Source: Volucribacter amazonae (lineage in GTDB: Bacteria; Pseudomonadota; Gammaproteobacteria; Enterobacterales; Pasteurellaceae). From it: a DNA stretch of 64,000 nt. The stretch spans positions 2,116,501-2,180,500 of the forward strand of contig NZ_LWID01000001.1 of assembly GCF_029783845.1 (NCBI RefSeq). The letters run 5' to 3'. This document shows positions 1-8,903 of the stretch, piece by piece. Both the position numbers and the translations under genes were made by a program. The notes beneath the pieces are model-generated. The model was not told the origin of the DNA. It searched no databases and worked only from the letters and a program-made list of their open reading frames with translations. The stretch's first letter is position 1. Every line of letters begins with the position of its first letter.

Positions 1-1
1 A

Positions 2-928
2 CGTTCTCGCCAAGCGGTACTTAAGGCAGTTCAACAATTAGGTTATCAACCCAATGCCAATGCACAAGCCTTAGCCTCACAAACGAATAGTACCATTGGG
101 GTTGTGGTTACTGACGTTACCGATGCTTTTTTTGCTATTTTGGTCAAAGCGGTGGATCAAGTGGCTGAGCAATACCATAAAAATATTTTAATCGGCATTG
201 GTTATCATAATGCTGAAAAAGAGAGGGAAGCGATAGAAACCTTGATTCGTAAACGTTGTAGCTGTTTGGTAGTTCACTCAAAAGCCTTAGATGATCATAC
301 CCTTGCCCAATATTTACAGCAAATACCGGGTATGGTTATCATTAATCGTACCATTCCCCACTATGAACAACGTTGCGTAAGTTTAGATAATCAAAAAGGC
401 ACATTTTTAGCCACAGAAAGCCTTATTCAACTAGGGCATAAACATATTGCTTATATTGGTTCTAGCCATAAAATTACCGATGAAAAAGAACGTTACCGAG
501 GTTATGTTAATGCCTTATCCCATTATCATTTGCCATTAATTGATTATGCCGTCGCCCAAGGTTCGCCTGATTTTGAAGGTGGCGAACAAGCGATGATTCA
601 TTTATTAAGTTACAACAAAAATCTTTCTGCGGTTGTTGCTTATAATGACAGTATGGCAGCGGGTGCATTGTCAGTATTGCATGAAAACAACATTAAAGTA
701 CCACAGCAATTTTCAGTGGTTGGTTTTGATGATATGCCTATCGCTCGTTATCTTATCCCCAAACTTACTACCATTCGTTATCCTATTGATTTAATGGCAA
801 ATTATGCTGCTAAATTAGCGTTAAGTTTAGTCTATCAAGAAATCAAAGTAAATCGCCCTATCCAATTTAATCCGACTTTAGTACGCCGTTTTTCGTTAGC
901 AAGCCCACATTCGGAGACACAGACATAA
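2..928 (+). CDS. galS: LacI/GalR-family transcriptional regulator, 5' end outside window
   Basis: The reading frame is already open at base 2, so the N-terminus lies upstream. The visible part begins in the last helix and hinge of the LacI-type HTH (SRQAVLKAVQQLGYQPNANA) and continues through a complete periplasmic-binding-protein-like sugar domain ending near base 925. Members repress galactose genes and release DNA on binding galactose. The mglBAC galactose importer lies directly downstream on the same strand, with a Gal-type operator in between, which supports galS (or galR) over other LacI members. The ATG at 104 is internal and is not the true start. The family is certain; the galS name rests on context. 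Confidence 0.85.
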   Translation, partial: RSRQAVLKAVQQLGYQPNANAQALASQTNSTIGVVVTDVTDAFFAILVKAVDQVAEQYHKNILIGIGYHNAEKEREAIETLIRKRCSCLVVHSKALDDHTLAQYLQQIPGMVIINRTIPHYEQRCVSLDNQKGTFLATESLIQLGHKHIAYIGSSHKITDEKERYRGYVNALSHYHLPLIDYAVAQGSPDFEGGEQAMIHLLSYNKNLSAVVAYNDSMAAGALSVLHENNIKVPQQFSVVGFDDMPIARYLIPKLTTIRYPIDLMANYAAKLALSLVYQEIKVNRPIQFNPTLVRRFSLASPHSETQT

Positions 929-948
929 ACAGTAGCCATATACCCATA

Positions 949-974
949 AAATTTGTGAGCTAGCTTACAAATTT
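949..974. promoter_or_regulatory. Near-perfect 26-bp palindrome downstream of galS
   Basis: Two 13-base arms (949-961 and 962-974) are reverse complements with one mismatch, which would be a G-U pair in RNA. It lies 21 bases after the regulator stop codon and 12 bases before the Gal-type operator. No convincing T-tract follows, so it could be a weak terminator or a protein-binding palindrome. Confidence 0.4.
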
Positions 975-985
975 ACAATTTATTT

Positions 986-1053
986 CTGTAATCGTTTTCA
1001 TAATGTGAAAGAGATCACATTATTTTAACAATAAACAGCGTATGCTAAATACG
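986..1053 (+). promoter_or_regulatory. mgl promoter with Gal-type operator and CRP site
   Basis: Bases 986-1001 (CTGTAATCGTTTTCAT) resemble the GalR/GalS operator with its central CG. Bases 1004-1019 read TGTGA-N6-TCACA, a perfect match to the CRP core. A -10 like TATGCT is at 1041-1046. If transcription starts near 1053, the CRP site is centred near -41.5, the class II position. In enteric bacteria mgl is activated by CRP-cAMP and repressed by GalS; the exact start here is inferred. Confidence 0.7.
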
Positions 1054-1097
1054 CAATTTAGCATTGACCTTTGAGTATCAATTAGGGAGAACCCATT

Positions 1098-2093
1098 ATG
1101 AAAAAAGCATTACTCAGCACCCTCGCATTATCTGTTGGTTTAAGCTTAACCTTGAGTACAGTGGCAGAAGCGAAAACCCGTATTGGCGTAACCATTTATA
1201 AATACGATGATCCATTTATGACCCTGATGCGTGATGAAATTCGCAAAGAGGCAGGAAATTATCCGCAAATTGAATTATTAATGAATGATTCTCAAAATCA
1301 GCAAGGTGTGCAAAATGACCAAGTGGACACCATTATTTCTCGTGGTGTTAAAGCCCTTGCCATTAATTTAGTCGATCCAAATGCCGCCCCTACCATTATC
1401 GCTAAAGCTAAATTAGAAAATTTACCTGTGGTTTTCTTTAATAAAGATCCAGGACCTCGTGCTATTGGTAGCTATGAACAAGCCTATTATGTCGGCACAG
1501 ATCCAAAAGAATCAGGTATTATTCAAGGCGACTTAATCGCTAAACAATGGAAAGCCAATCCCGATTTAGACCTTAACAAGGACGGTAAATTACAATATGT
1601 GTTACTCAAAGGGGAATTAGGACACCCTGATGCGGAGGCGCGTACACGTTATGTGATTGAAGAATTAAATCGCCAAGGCATTCAAACGGAAGAATTGTTC
1701 TTAGCGGGAGCAGAATGGGATACCGCTAAAGCTAAAGATATTGTGGATTCTTGGCTATCTGGACCGAAAAAAGACCAAATTGAGGTCATTATTTCCAATA
1801 ATGATGGTATGGCATTAGGGGCTTTAGAAGCCACCAAAGCACAAGGTAAAAAATTACCAATCTTTGGCGTTGATGCCTTACCTCGAGCTTTAGAATTAAT
1901 TAAATCTGGCGAACTAGCGGGAACAGTGTTAAATGATGGTGTTAGCCAAGGTAAAGCCGTTGTACAACTCTCCCAAAATCTTGCCGCTGGCAAAAACCCA
2001 ACGGAAGGAACACAATGGCAACTTGAGGAACGTGTAGTACGTATTCCTTATGTTGGCGTAGATAAAGATAATTTAGCGGAGTTCCTAAAATAA
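1098..2093 (+). CDS. mglB: Galactose/glucose ABC transporter periplasmic binding protein
   Basis: A 331-residue sugar-binding protein of the MglB type. It starts MKKALLSTLALSVG and has a Sec signal peptide probably cleaved after AEA near residue 25. The mature protein begins KTRIGVTIYKYDDPFM, typical of MglB. It captures galactose or glucose in the periplasm and delivers it to MglAC; in enteric bacteria it also serves chemotaxis. It is the first gene of mglBAC, behind a CRP/Gal promoter, with the ribosome site AGGGAGA just upstream of the ATG. A GC-rich hairpin follows the stop codon, as expected for a protein needed in excess over MglAC. Confidence 0.93.
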   Translation: MKKALLSTLALSVGLSLTLSTVAEAKTRIGVTIYKYDDPFMTLMRDEIRKEAGNYPQIELLMNDSQNQQGVQNDQVDTIISRGVKALAINLVDPNAAPTIIAKAKLENLPVVFFNKDPGPRAIGSYEQAYYVGTDPKESGIIQGDLIAKQWKANPDLDLNKDGKLQYVLLKGELGHPDAEARTRYVIEELNRQGIQTEELFLAGAEWDTAKAKDIVDSWLSGPKKDQIEVIISNNDGMALGALEATKAQGKKLPIFGVDALPRALELIKSGELAGTVLNDGVSQGKAVVQLSQNLAAGKNPTEGTQWQLEERVVRIPYVGVDKDNLAEFLK

Positions 2094-2105
2094 TAGAAAC
2101 AAACT

Positions 2106-2124
2106 GAGGGGAATTTCTCCCCTC
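2106..2124 (+). terminator. Intra-operon hairpin between mglB and mglA
   Basis: GAGGGG (2106-2111) pairs with CCCCTC (2119-2124), followed by GTTTATTG. The T-tract is weak, so partial termination or protection of the mglB message from 3' decay is more likely than full termination. This would raise MglB over MglA and MglC. Confidence 0.55.
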
Positions 2125-2162
2125 GTTTATTGAACCTTTAATAACTTTATTGAGATTGACCT

Positions 2163-3680
2163 ATGATAACTCAATCTGTTCCACAAGGAGAAATCTTACT
2201 CACAATGACCAATGTGAGTAAATCCTTTCCCGGGGTTAAAGCCCTTGATAAAGCCAATTTAACTGTACGATCTCATTCAGTCCACGCCTTAATGGGAGAA
2301 AATGGTGCAGGAAAATCCACTTTGTTAAAATGCCTATTTGGTATCTATGCCAAAGACGAGGGGGATATTTTATTTCTGGGGAAACCTGTTGATTTTAAAA
2401 CCTCAAAAGAAGCTTTAGAAAACGGTATCTCTATGGTGCATCAAGAACTCAATCTTGTTCGCCAAACCACTGTGATGGATAACCTTTGGCTAGGACGTTA
2501 TCCAACCAAAGGCTTATTTGTGGATCATAGTAAAATGTATCAAGAGACCAAAGCCATTTTTGATGAATTAGATATTCATATTGATCCCAAAGAAAAAGTC
2601 GGCAAACTATCCGTATCACAAATGCAAATGATCGAGATTGCTAAAGCCTTTTCTTATAATGCCAAAATTGTGATTATGGACGAACCGACATCATCACTTT
2701 CAGAGAAAGAAGTGGCCCATTTATTTAAAATTATTGATAAATTAAAACAACGCGGCTGCGGTATCATCTATATTTCCCATAAAATGGACGAAATTTTTAA
2801 GATTTGTGATGAAATTACCATTTTACGCGATGGCAAATGGATTAACACTGTTCCTGTCGCTAGTTCTACTATGGATAGCATTGTGGCGATGATGGTAGGA
2901 CGAGAACTTACCCAACGTTTCCCAGAAAAAACCAATCAACCGAAAGAAGTGGTGCTTGAAGTAGAACATCTTACAGCGAAAAATCAACCCTCTATTCAAG
3001 AGGTATCTTTTCAATTACGCAAAGGCGAAATTCTAGGAATTGCAGGGCTTGTGGGGGCAAAACGTACTGATATAGTAGAAACCATTTTTGGTGTGCGTGA
3101 ACGAGCAAGCGGGCAAATTAAACTGCATGGAAAAATAATGAAAAATCGCACCGCACTTGAAGCAATTAATAATGGTTTTGCCTTAGTTACCGAAGAAAGA
3201 CGTTCAACGGGGATTTATGCCAACTTAAACATTGAATTTAATTCGCTAATTTCCAATATGAAATCTTATTTAACCAAATTTGGGTTATTAAGTAATAAGA
3301 AAATGAAAAGCGATACCCAATGGGTGATTGATGCAATGAATGTTAAAACACCATCACATCGCACCAACATTGGCTCATTATCAGGGGGAAATCAGCAAAA
3401 AGTGGTTATTGGACGTTGGTTATTAACACAACCTGAAATTCTGATGCTTGATGAACCAACAAGGGGGATTGATATTGGTGCTAAATTTGAAATTTATCAA
3501 TTAATTATTGATCTCGCTAAAAAAGATAAAGCGATCATTATGATTTCTTCTGAAATGCCTGAATTATTAGGGGTTACCGATAGAATTTTGGTAATGAGTA
3601 ACGGTAAAGTCGCTGGTATCGTAGAAACCGCCAAAACGTCCCAAGAAGAAATTTTACAGCTTGCTGCCAAATATTTATAA
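2163..3680 (+). CDS. mglA: Galactose/methyl-galactoside ABC transporter, double ATPase
   Basis: A 505-residue sugar-type ABC protein with two fused nucleotide-binding domains. The first has Walker A GENGAGKST near residue 45 and Walker B MDEPTSSLS; its signature motif is degenerate (KLSVSQMQM). The second has a degenerate P-loop (GLVGAKRTDIVE), an intact signature LSGGNQQK and Walker B LMLDEPTRGID. This asymmetry is normal for MglA/RbsA. It powers galactose uptake by MglC on the inner face of the membrane. The mglC gene starts 11 bases after its stop codon. Confidence 0.93.
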   Translation: MITQSVPQGEILLTMTNVSKSFPGVKALDKANLTVRSHSVHALMGENGAGKSTLLKCLFGIYAKDEGDILFLGKPVDFKTSKEALENGISMVHQELNLVRQTTVMDNLWLGRYPTKGLFVDHSKMYQETKAIFDELDIHIDPKEKVGKLSVSQMQMIEIAKAFSYNAKIVIMDEPTSSLSEKEVAHLFKIIDKLKQRGCGIIYISHKMDEIFKICDEITILRDGKWINTVPVASSTMDSIVAMMVGRELTQRFPEKTNQPKEVVLEVEHLTAKNQPSIQEVSFQLRKGEILGIAGLVGAKRTDIVETIFGVRERASGQIKLHGKIMKNRTALEAINNGFALVTEERRSTGIYANLNIEFNSLISNMKSYLTKFGLLSNKKMKSDTQWVIDAMNVKTPSHRTNIGSLSGGNQQKVVIGRWLLTQPEILMLDEPTRGIDIGAKFEIYQLIIDLAKKDKAIIMISSEMPELLGVTDRILVMSNGKVAGIVETAKTSQEEILQLAAKYL

Positions 3681-3691
3681 GGAAAATAATT

Positions 3692-4702
3692 ATGTCAGGG
3701 TTCACAACCAATAAGTCATTAGACTTTTTCAAACAAAATGCCATTTATTTTGTGCTACTGATTTTACTTCTTTTCATTATTGCACAAGATCCTTCTTTTC
3801 TAAGTTTAAGGAATTTTAGTAATATCCTTACCCAATCCTCTGTTCGCTTAATTATTGCCTTAGGAGTAGCGGGTTTATTAGTAACGCAGGGGACGGATCT
3901 TTCCGCTGGACGACAAGTCGGGCTTGCAGCGGTTATCTCTGCCACCTTGCTACAAGGTATGGATAGCTTTAATAAAGTCTTTCCTGACTTAGGCGAAATT
4001 CCAATTCCAGTGGTTATTCTTATTGTATGTGCCATTGGTGCAATTATTGGTATGCTCAATGGCTTAGTCATTGCTTACCTCAATGTTACCCCTTTTATCG
4101 CCACCATGGGAACAATGATTATCGTCTATGGCATTAATTCACTTTACTATGACTCAGTAGGCGGTTCTCCTATTTCAGGCTTTACTGAAGGCTTTTCTAC
4201 TTTCGCACAAGGCTATTTTACCCTAGGCACATTCCGCCTGTCCTATATCACCATTTATGCCACGATCGCTGCAATTCTCGTCTGGATTTTATGGAACAAA
4301 ACTCGCTTTGGTAAAAATATCTTTGCTATCGGTGGTAATCCCGAAGCCGCTCGTGTTTCAGGTGTCAATGTTGCTCGCAACTTAGTGGCAATTTATATGA
4401 TTGCAGGCATGTTCTATGCCTTTGGTGGTATGCTAGAAGCTGGGCGAATTGGTAGTGCAACCAATAATTTAGGCTTTATGTATGAATTAGATGCTATTGC
4501 CGCTTGCGTTGTGGGAGGTGTTTCATTTGCAGGTGGTGTAGGTACGGTTATCGGCGTTATCACAGGGGTCATTATTTTCACTGTTATTAACTATGGTTTA
4601 TCCTATATTGGCGTAAGCCCTTACTGGCAATATATCATCAAAGGTAGCATTATTATTCTTGCAGTGGCGATTGATTCCTTAAAATACGCTAAGAAAAAAT
4701 AA
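3692..4702 (+). CDS. mglC: Galactose ABC transporter permease
   Basis: A 336-residue, very hydrophobic inner-membrane protein of the BPD_transp_2 (RbsC/MglC) family with about ten membrane segments. The family motif GGNPEAARVSGVNV, which contacts the ATPase, is present near residues 213-226. It forms the sugar channel of the MglBAC importer. AAGGAAAA precedes the ATG at good spacing. It is the last gene of the operon: a hairpin repeat and then a strong terminator follow its stop codon. Confidence 0.93.
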   Translation: MSGFTTNKSLDFFKQNAIYFVLLILLLFIIAQDPSFLSLRNFSNILTQSSVRLIIALGVAGLLVTQGTDLSAGRQVGLAAVISATLLQGMDSFNKVFPDLGEIPIPVVILIVCAIGAIIGMLNGLVIAYLNVTPFIATMGTMIIVYGINSLYYDSVGGSPISGFTEGFSTFAQGYFTLGTFRLSYITIYATIAAILVWILWNKTRFGKNIFAIGGNPEAARVSGVNVARNLVAIYMIAGMFYAFGGMLEAGRIGSATNNLGFMYELDAIAACVVGGVSFAGGVGTVIGVITGVIIFTVINYGLSYIGVSPYWQYIIKGSIIILAVAIDSLKYAKKK

Positions 4703-4715
4703 AGCTCAAAAAAAG

Positions 4716-4798
4716 TATAGTCGTTTCAATTTCAAATAAGACAAGGCGGTACGGCGAGACGTACCAATACTGTATCATTTTAAAGTGGAGCGACTATA
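4716..4798. repeat. Correia-like hairpin repeat, copy 1 (83 bp)
   Basis: Begins TATAGTCGTTTC and ends GAGCGACTATA. The inner arms pair (TACGGCGAGACGTACC). It lies just after mglC. This copy is internally shortened relative to the 106-bp full-length copies at 5027, 8777, 26670 and 41475. Confidence 0.85.
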
Positions 4799-4832
4799 AA
4801 AAATCTGTACTTATTTAAGTACAGATTTTTTT
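4799..4832. terminator. Strong rho-independent terminator after mglC
   Basis: A perfect 12-bp stem (AAATCTGTACTT at 4801-4812 with its complement at 4817-4828), a loop ATTT, an A-run before and a T-run after. The flanking runs allow it to work in both directions, serving mglC and the small lipoprotein gene on the other strand. Confidence 0.85.
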
Positions 4833-4837
4833 ATGAA

Positions 4838-4999
4838 TTAACGTCTTGGTTGCATTTTACTATGCCCTTGCTGTTGCATTGGTGCACCACCGCCCATACC
4901 GCCACCTTGATGAGGCGGATTCCACCATGGAAATAAACAACAAGCATTTAAAAATAATGTCAACGTCAACACTGTTGTCATTGATAACCACTTTTTCAT
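4838..4999 (-). CDS. Small putative lipoprotein, Gly/Gln/Met-rich (53 aa)
   Basis: A short gene read on the minus strand from the ATG at 4999, with the ribosome site AGGAAAA six bases upstream. The product starts MKKWLSMTTVLTLTLFLNACC, a charged N-terminus, a hydrophobic stretch and a lipobox-like LNAC. The rest (PWWNPPHQGGGMGGGAPMQQQ) is low-complexity and ends in basic residues. The Asn two residues before the cysteine is atypical, so lipidation is likely but not certain. I do not recognise a function. It sits between the mgl terminator and a hairpin repeat. Confidence 0.6.
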   Translation of the reverse strand: MKKWLSMTTVLTLTLFLNACCLFPWWNPPHQGGGMGGGAPMQQQGHSKMQPRR

Positions 5000-5026
5000 A
5001 ATATTTTCCTTTTTGTATTATCAAAG

Positions 5027-5132
5027 TATAGTCGTTTCAATTTAAAATGAGACAAGGCGGTACGCCGAAGACAGTACAAGTAGTACGGCGAGGCGTACCA
5101 ACGCTGTATCATTTTAAAGTGGGACGACTATA
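5027..5132. repeat. Correia-like hairpin repeat, copy 2 (full length, 106 bp)
   Basis: Ends TATAGTCG and CGACTATA. Inside the termini TTTAAAATGA pairs with TCATTTTAAA, and GGTACGCC with GGCGTACC around a centre containing AGTACAAGTAGTAC. The whole element can fold into one long hairpin. Confidence 0.9.
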
Positions 5133-5217
5133 TCAGTATATCCGAGCAAACTTAAAGCAAATATAGCATTCATTAAAATAAAGCAAGAGTAAGAAAAGAC
5201 TATGTTTATTTTTTAAT

Positions 5218-5302
5218 TATAGTCATTTCATTTTAAAATAATACGGTGTTGGCATATCTACTTTGTACTGCATTCAGCGTATCACTAAATTGAAACGCTA
5301 TA
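5218..5302. repeat. Correia-like hairpin repeat, degenerate copy 3
   Basis: Retains the outer TATAGTCATTTCATTTTAAA and an AACGCTATA end, but the core has decayed. Confidence 0.6.
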
Positions 5303-5376
5303 AAAATAGCATAAAAAATATTAACTAAATTGAATATTTATTATTTGAATAATGATAAAAAGGATAAAGATTGAAA

Positions 5377-5453
5377 TGGCGCACCCGAAAGGATTCGAAC
5401 CTTTGACCGCTCGGTTCGTAGCCGAGTACTCTATCCAGCTGAGCTACGGGTGC
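5377..5453 (-). tRNA. tRNA-Arg (ACG)
   Basis: A 77-nt cloverleaf on the minus strand beginning GCACCCGTAGCTCAGC. The anticodon loop is CTACGAA inside the stem CTCGG/CCGAG, giving anticodon ACG (CGU codons after inosine editing). The T-arm GGTTCGAATCC is intact and CCA is encoded at 5379-5377. It is identical to the next copy. Confidence 0.97.
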
Positions 5454-5514
5454 GTTGTGTGAAATTCTGTAAACCGCTCATTGAACCATATTTATTCTAG
5501 AGTAAAAAATAAAA

Positions 5515-5591
5515 TGGCGCACCCGAAAGGATTCGAACCTTTGACCGCTCGGTTCGTAGCCGAGTACTCTATCCAGCTGAGCTACGGGTGC
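5515..5591 (-). tRNA. tRNA-Arg (ACG), second identical copy
   Basis: The same 77-nt sequence as the copy at 5377-5453, separated by 61 bases. The CCA end is encoded. The pair is part of one minus-strand tRNA cluster with tRNA-Ser upstream. Confidence 0.97.
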
Positions 5592-5601
5592 TCTGAGTAA
5601 A

Positions 5602-5694
5602 TGGCGGTGAGAGAGGGATTCGAACCCTCGATGGAGTTTTTGACCCCATACTCCCTTAGCAGGGGAGCGCCTTCAGCCTCTCGGCCATCTCACC
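5602..5694 (-). tRNA. tRNA-Ser (GCT)
   Basis: A 93-nt class II tRNA on the minus strand beginning GGTGAGATGGCCGAGAGG, with a long variable arm. The anticodon loop CTGCTAA inside CTCCC/GGGAG gives anticodon GCT (AGU/AGC codons). The acceptor GGTGAGA pairs with TCTCACC, followed by GCCA. Confidence 0.97.
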
Positions 5695-5792
5695 GCAATC
5701 GGTTTGTGGGCGGTATAATACTTTCTTTTGAAAATAAGTCAAACCCTTTTTTTACACTTTTAATTTGTTTGACTGATTTATCTACAAAAATA

Positions 5793-7826
5793 TCATTTTT
5801 TGTTTAAAATCGCCCGCAGATTAGCAAAATTACGTTCGGCTTTTTGTTGACGTTGTTGCTCGGTTAATGCAGGTTTATCATGTTCCCACTGTAAATCATC
5901 TTGCGGTAACTCTAACAAAAAACGGCTCGGTTGCGGTTTAATTAATTCGCCAAACTGACGGCGTTCTTTGCATAGAGTAAAGGTTAAACTTTGCTGGGCT
6001 CGGGTAATACCCACATAAGCCAACCGCCGTTCTTCCTCTACATTATCTTCATCAATGCTGGTTTGGTGTGGTAAAATTCCCTCTTCCATACCAATTAAAT
6101 AAACGTGAGGAAATTCTAATCCCTTTGAGGCATGTAGGGTCATTAATTGCACTTGATCACTTTCATCATCGTCTTCATTGCGTTCCAGCATATCTCGCAA
6201 TGTCAAACGAGTAACCACTTGATTTAAGGTTAAAGGTTCATTAAATTCGTCGCCCTTTAACATATCGGCAACCCATTCAAACAATGTAGCGACATTACGA
6301 GCCTGCATTTCCGCCATTTTGGGGCTATTAGCTTGTTCATACAAATATTCTTCATATTGCAACCCGGCCAACATGGATTTTACCGCACGCTCAGGCTCAG
6401 AGCGCAATATTTCATCATTCAATTCCACAATCCAGCGAGCAAATTTTTGCAGCGCATCATAGGCTCTTGGCGTAACAAATTGAACTAATTCCGCAGCAAA
6501 AATGGCTTCAAATAAACTGATTTGCTTTTGCTGAGCTAACTCCCCTAGCTTTTGCAAGGTTACAGCCCCAATTTCACGTTTAGGTGTATTTACAATACGC
6601 AAAAATGCCGCTTCATCGTCTTGATTTACGAGCAAACGTAAATATGCCATCATATCCTTAATTTCTGCCCGAGAAAAAAAGGACGTTCCTCCCGAAATTT
6701 TATAAGGAATTCGGTTTTGCATTAACATTTTTTCTAGTAAACGAGATTGATGATTACCACGATAAAGAATGGCATAATCCTTATATTTGGTTTTATGGGA
6801 AAAGCGATGAGCAATTAACTCGCCTACCACACGCTCCGCTTCATGCTCTTCATTTTTTGCCTCAATAACTTGCAATAATTCGCCTTGAGTTAAATTAGAA
6901 AATAATTTCTTGCTAAAAATATGCTCATTATTTTCAATTAAAATATTGGCACTATGCAAAATCCGCTGGGTGGAACGATAATTTTGCTCAAGTTTAATGA
7001 CCTGTAGACTTGGAAAATCATCACGCAATCGCATAATATTTTGCGGTTTTGCCCCCCGCCAAGAATAAATGGATTGATCATCATCACCCACTACGGTAAA
7101 ACAAGCTCGCTCGCCCACCAATAATTTAATCAATTCATACTGGCTGGTATTGGTATCCTGATATTCATCAACCAACAAATAACGAATTTTTTGTTGCCAT
7201 TTTGACCGAACTTCTTCATTTTGCCGTAATAATAGCGTGGGCAACATAATCAAATCATCAAAGTCCAAGGCATTATAGGCTCGCATTTGTTGTGCATAAC
7301 GCTGATAACATTGAGCAAAATATTGCTGTTTAGGCTCTTGAGCAAGCGATAAAGCCTGTTCTGGCAAAATCAAATCATTTTTCCAATAAGAAATTTTTGA
7401 CACCAAAGTACGTAAAAAGTCCTTATATTCCTCGCCTAACTTATTCTCTACCTCGCTGGTCAATTCTTTTAATAACGCCAACTGATCCTGTTCATCAAAC
7501 AAGGTAATACTGCTTTTTAACCCTAAATGACGATGCTCACGCTTAATTAAATCAAACCCTAAGGTATGAAATGTGGAAACAATTAATCCTCTGCTTTGCG
7601 ACTTACCAATAGAATGTGCCACTCGTTCTCGCATTTCTCTAGCGGCTTTATTAGTAAAGGTAACTGCCGCAATTTGGCGTGGTAAATAGCCACAATTTGC
7701 TACCAAATGGGCAATTTTATTGATAATAACGCGCGTTTTCCCCGAACCTGCTCCTGCCAAAACAAGGCAAGCTCCATTGACACTTTCAACAGCTTGTTGT
7801 TGTTGTGAATTTAATTTCATCATCAT
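5793..7826 (-). CDS. rep: ATP-dependent DNA helicase Rep
   Basis: A 677-residue SF1A helicase, close to the usual ~673 of Rep. Motifs in order: Walker A GAGSGKTR near residue 28, TFTNKAAREM (Ia), DEYQDTN (II), GDDDQSIYSWRGA (III), LEQNYRST (IV), LHASKGLEF (V) and VGITRAQ (VI). It unwinds 3'-5' and clears proteins ahead of replication forks. It resembles Rep more than UvrD through GYLPRQIAAVTF and ELPQDDLQWE. The start is MMMK; any of the three Met codons could serve. Its ATG overlaps the stop codon of the upstream lipoprotein gene, which suggests translational coupling. Confidence 0.95.
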   Translation of the reverse strand: MMMKLNSQQQQAVESVNGACLVLAGAGSGKTRVIINKIAHLVANCGYLPRQIAAVTFTNKAAREMRERVAHSIGKSQSRGLIVSTFHTLGFDLIKREHRHLGLKSSITLFDEQDQLALLKELTSEVENKLGEEYKDFLRTLVSKISYWKNDLILPEQALSLAQEPKQQYFAQCYQRYAQQMRAYNALDFDDLIMLPTLLLRQNEEVRSKWQQKIRYLLVDEYQDTNTSQYELIKLLVGERACFTVVGDDDQSIYSWRGAKPQNIMRLRDDFPSLQVIKLEQNYRSTQRILHSANILIENNEHIFSKKLFSNLTQGELLQVIEAKNEEHEAERVVGELIAHRFSHKTKYKDYAILYRGNHQSRLLEKMLMQNRIPYKISGGTSFFSRAEIKDMMAYLRLLVNQDDEAAFLRIVNTPKREIGAVTLQKLGELAQQKQISLFEAIFAAELVQFVTPRAYDALQKFARWIVELNDEILRSEPERAVKSMLAGLQYEEYLYEQANSPKMAEMQARNVATLFEWVADMLKGDEFNEPLTLNQVVTRLTLRDMLERNEDDDESDQVQLMTLHASKGLEFPHVYLIGMEEGILPHQTSIDEDNVEEERRLAYVGITRAQQSLTFTLCKERRQFGELIKPQPSRFLLELPQDDLQWEHDKPALTEQQRQQKAERNFANLRAILNKK

Positions 7827-8041
7827 TTATCTTGTACTAACACATAAGGCAATAACGCCGTATCCAATAAAAAAGAAAGGGGTAAATCTAAAATAGGCAA
7901 GCCCCATTTTTTCGCCATGGCAAGATCATATTTCGTCCCCGCATAAGCCCCATAAGGCTCATTAGGATTAATCAAACTCACGATAGTGCCACAACCCGAT
8001 AAGCTAAAAAGTGCGGTCAATATAAGAAAAATTTTTTTCAT
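7823..8041 (-). CDS. YceK/YidQ-like lipoprotein (72 aa)
   Basis: A small secreted lipoprotein: MKKIFLILTALFSLSGC carries a clear lipobox LSGC with Cys17. The rest (GTIVSLINPNEPYGAYAGTKYDLAMAKKWG and a C-terminal LDLPLSFLLDTALLPYVL) matches the DUF1375 (YceK/YidQ) pattern, whose function is unknown. The stop codon overlaps the rep start by four bases (ATGA type), so the two are co-transcribed. Confidence 0.75.
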   Translation of the reverse strand: MKKIFLILTALFSLSGCGTIVSLINPNEPYGAYAGTKYDLAMAKKWGLPILDLPLSFLLDTALLPYVLVQDK

Positions 8042-8220
8042 TACAAACCTTCGCTTAAAAAAGAATGGAGGTTATTATAGAGGATCTTTAGTACTTACTT
8101 CATCTTGTTTTTACTGCGTCCAAAATATTTTAAAGAGGAAGAAAGATACTTGAATTTTTTCCCAATAAGCCACATTATAGAACCAGATTTTAAAATAAAA
8201 CAGAGGGAAAATCAGACGAT

Positions 8221-8775
8221 ATGAACGCCATTCAATACCTAATCTTAACCATTATGGGGCTTTATGCCTTTATCTTGATTTTACGCACTTGGTTACAATA
8301 TTGCCGAGTGGATTTTTATAATCCTATTTCTCAAACCATTGTTAAACTCACTCAACCAGTGTTAAGTCCTTTACGCAAAATTATCCCTAGCTTAAATAAT
8401 ATTGATTTAGCAGCACTTTTTGTGGCTTTTATCCTTTGTTCATTAAAATACCCTGTCTTAAATTTTCTTGTGGGGCAAACTACAATAAACTGGGGCTTAG
8501 CATTGCTTATTGGGGCATTAAGCGTGGTAAAAACCTTTGGCGAGCTGATCTTTTGGGCAATTTTAATTCGCGCGATTATGAGCTGGTTTAGTGGTGGTAA
8601 TAGCCAAGCTGAATATTTACTCTATCAAATTACAGAACCTTTATTAGCCCCAATTCGCCGGATTTTACCCCGTACAGGTATGATTGATTTCTCAGTGATG
8701 ATACTGGGCTTTATTCTAATTTTTGCCAATAAATTAGGTTATGATTTTTTTGGTACATTATGGTTATTGGCTTGA
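8221..8775 (+). CDS. yggT: YggT family integral membrane protein
   Basis: A 184-residue protein with two YGGT repeats, each with a membrane segment followed by LTQPVLSPLRKIIPS or ITEPLLAPIRRILPR. That duplicated PxxxPxRxxxP motif is diagnostic. The family is conserved in bacteria and linked to membrane and ion homeostasis, but its function is not established. It stands alone here: the nearest genes diverge upstream, and downstream is a hairpin repeat and an IS relic. Confidence 0.88.
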   Translation: MNAIQYLILTIMGLYAFILILRTWLQYCRVDFYNPISQTIVKLTQPVLSPLRKIIPSLNNIDLAALFVAFILCSLKYPVLNFLVGQTTINWGLALLIGALSVVKTFGELIFWAILIRAIMSWFSGGNSQAEYLLYQITEPLLAPIRRILPRTGMIDFSVMILGFILIFANKLGYDFFGTLWLLA

Positions 8776-8776
8776 T

Positions 8777-8882
8777 TATAGTCGTTCCGCTTTAAAATGA
8801 TACAGCGTTGGTACGCTTCGCCGTACTACTTGTACTGTTTTCGGCGTACCGCCTTGTCTCATTTTAAATAAAAATGGTTATA
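8777..8882. repeat. Correia-like hairpin repeat, copy 4 (106 bp) abutting a truncated copy
   Basis: A full-length copy begins TATAGTCGTTCCGC, two bases after the yggT stop codon, and has the core GCCGTACTACTTGTACTG. Its terminal TA is shared with the left end of a second copy (8881-8902), which breaks off where the IS relic begins. Confidence 0.85.
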
Positions 8883-8903
8883 TAGTCGTTCCATTTTAAA
8901 ACG

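Noticed and set aside
5377..5694. tRNA cluster as an integration site of an island
   Set aside because: All three tRNAs are intact and I found no integrase and no duplicated tRNA 3' end beyond the two complete tRNA-Arg genes.
5601..5807. Open frame starting MAVREGFEPSME
   Set aside because: It overlaps tRNA-Ser; frames of this kind are translated tRNA antisense and a well-known false gene.
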